6,389 bases of DNA. Origin: Alcaligenaceae bacterium UBA6179 (GTDB taxonomy: Bacteria > Pseudomonadota > Gammaproteobacteria > Burkholderiales > Burkholderiaceae_B). Numbering within the stretch: position 1 is the stretch's first letter; each line of letters begins with the position of its first letter. The stretch is taken from NCBI GenBank assembly GCA_002422175.1, contig DITR01000103.1:244-6632 (forward strand), written 5' to 3'. The notes beneath the pieces were generated by a model. That model did no database searches. It saw nothing but the letters and a program-made list of their open reading frames with translations, and was not told the DNA's origin. Position numbers and translations under genes: made by a program. Below, piece after piece: positions 5,950-6,389 of this stretch.

Positions 5950-6389
5950 AACGAATGGCAGCCACAGGGTCTAGTCGTGAGGCCCGCCAGGCTGGGGCAA
6001 TCGCAGCTAAAACGCCAGTCAGCGTTGCGATACTCACGGCGATAGGCACAATTGTCATGGACGGTGAAATATCAAATAACCGAGGCCCAAAGGTATTAAA
6101 GGCCCAAACCATGACCCAGCCTGCGCCCGCCCCAACAAACGAGCCTAACAAACCTAACACGGCACCTTGAATCAAAAATACAATTAACATCTGTTCTCGA
6201 CGCGCACCCATTGCACGCAAAATGCCAATTTCCCGGGTGCGTTGCGTGACGCTAATAGCCAGAACGCTGGCAATACCAAATGCAACTGAAAGCGCCACAA
6301 AGAAGCTGATGAGGCTTGACGACAAACTTTGAGACTGCAAGGCATTCATCAGTTGACTATTTGTTTGCATCCAGCTTTCAGACTTTAAC
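5942..6389 (-). CDS. FtsX-domain ABC transporter permease, C-terminal part
   Basis: This is the membrane subunit partnering the downstream ATPase. The last 148 codons are visible and the frame is still open at the right edge, so the true start lies outside the window; the ATG at 6368-6370 is internal, with the frame open upstream of it. The part seen is the C-terminal FtsX/MacB-like permease domain. It shows a membrane helix (LISFFVALSVAFGIASVLAI), the coupling motif TREIGILRAMGA, a second helix pair around FLIQGAVLGLLGSFVG, a last helix near LTGVLAAIAPAW, and the typical ending RLDPVAAIRYV. IGILRAMGA and xLDPVxAIR are class-wide marks shared by LolC/LolE, MacB and DevC-type permeases. The wording here recalls a permease group that often sits with a HlyD-type adaptor, but the N-terminal and periplasmic parts needed to decide are missing. 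The stop overlaps the ATPase start by 8 bp, so the two form one operon. Confidence 0.85.
   Translation of the reverse strand, partial: LKSESWMQTNSQLMNALQSQSLSSSLISFFVALSVAFGIASVLAISVTQRTREIGILRAMGARREQMLIVFLIQGAVLGLLGSFVGAGAGWVMVWAFNTFGPRLFDISPSMTIVPIAVSIATLTGVLAAIAPAWRASRLDPVAAIRYV

Overview
The window looks like a stretch of ordinary chromosome from a betaproteobacterium, most likely in the order Burkholderiales. Three things suggest this. An rpe gene sits back to back with apaG and mltA. A UbiH-type hydroxylase is followed by dsbC. The proteins also read like betaproteobacterial members of their families. Base composition is moderate, by eye near or slightly below half GC, so a lower-GC member of the order (Polynucleobacter-like or some Alcaligenaceae) fits better than a high-GC Burkholderia. 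This placement comes from recall of gene order and protein style, not from a search.

Layout. Positions 1-130 (minus) hold the first 43 codons of rpe. Positions 131-219 form a compact divergent control region. It has candidate promoters facing both ways, a perfect 13-bp palindrome inside a larger interrupted 23-bp one, and a separate 7-bp inverted repeat. To the right, on the plus strand, come apaG (220-594), the lipoprotein murein transglycosylase mltA (728-2053), a UbiH/UbiF/VisC-type flavin hydroxylase (2050-3225, overlapping mltA by 4 bp as ATGA), dsbC (3323-4126) and an AI-2E/PerM-type membrane protein (4158-5264). From the right edge, on the minus strand, come the C-terminal part of an FtsX-type ABC permease (5942-6389, cut by the window end) and its LolD-type ATPase (5218-5949), overlapping by 8 bp. 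The ATPase gene and the PerM gene converge and share 47 bp of coding sequence.

How the genes relate. Most act on the envelope: MltA cuts peptidoglycan, DsbC repairs periplasmic disulfides, the PerM-type protein sits in the inner membrane, and the ABC pair belongs to the LolCDE/MacB class that moves lipoproteins or other substrates outward. The flavin hydroxylase serves ubiquinone synthesis and Rpe serves the pentose phosphate pathway. They look like neighbours by conserved order rather than one pathway.

Every coding sequence looks intact except the two cut by the window edges. I see no mobile element, CRISPR array, tRNA, rRNA, defence gene or toxin-antitoxin pair. I do not think the window hides an undescribed system. 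The points most worth checking are the palindromic rpe/apaG control region, the 8-G tract in the PerM-type gene, and the convergent coding overlap. No stretch longer than 300 bp lacks a gene. The 133 bp before mltA and the 97 bp before dsbC are the longest gaps; the first shows no convincing promoter and the second holds one promoter candidate.
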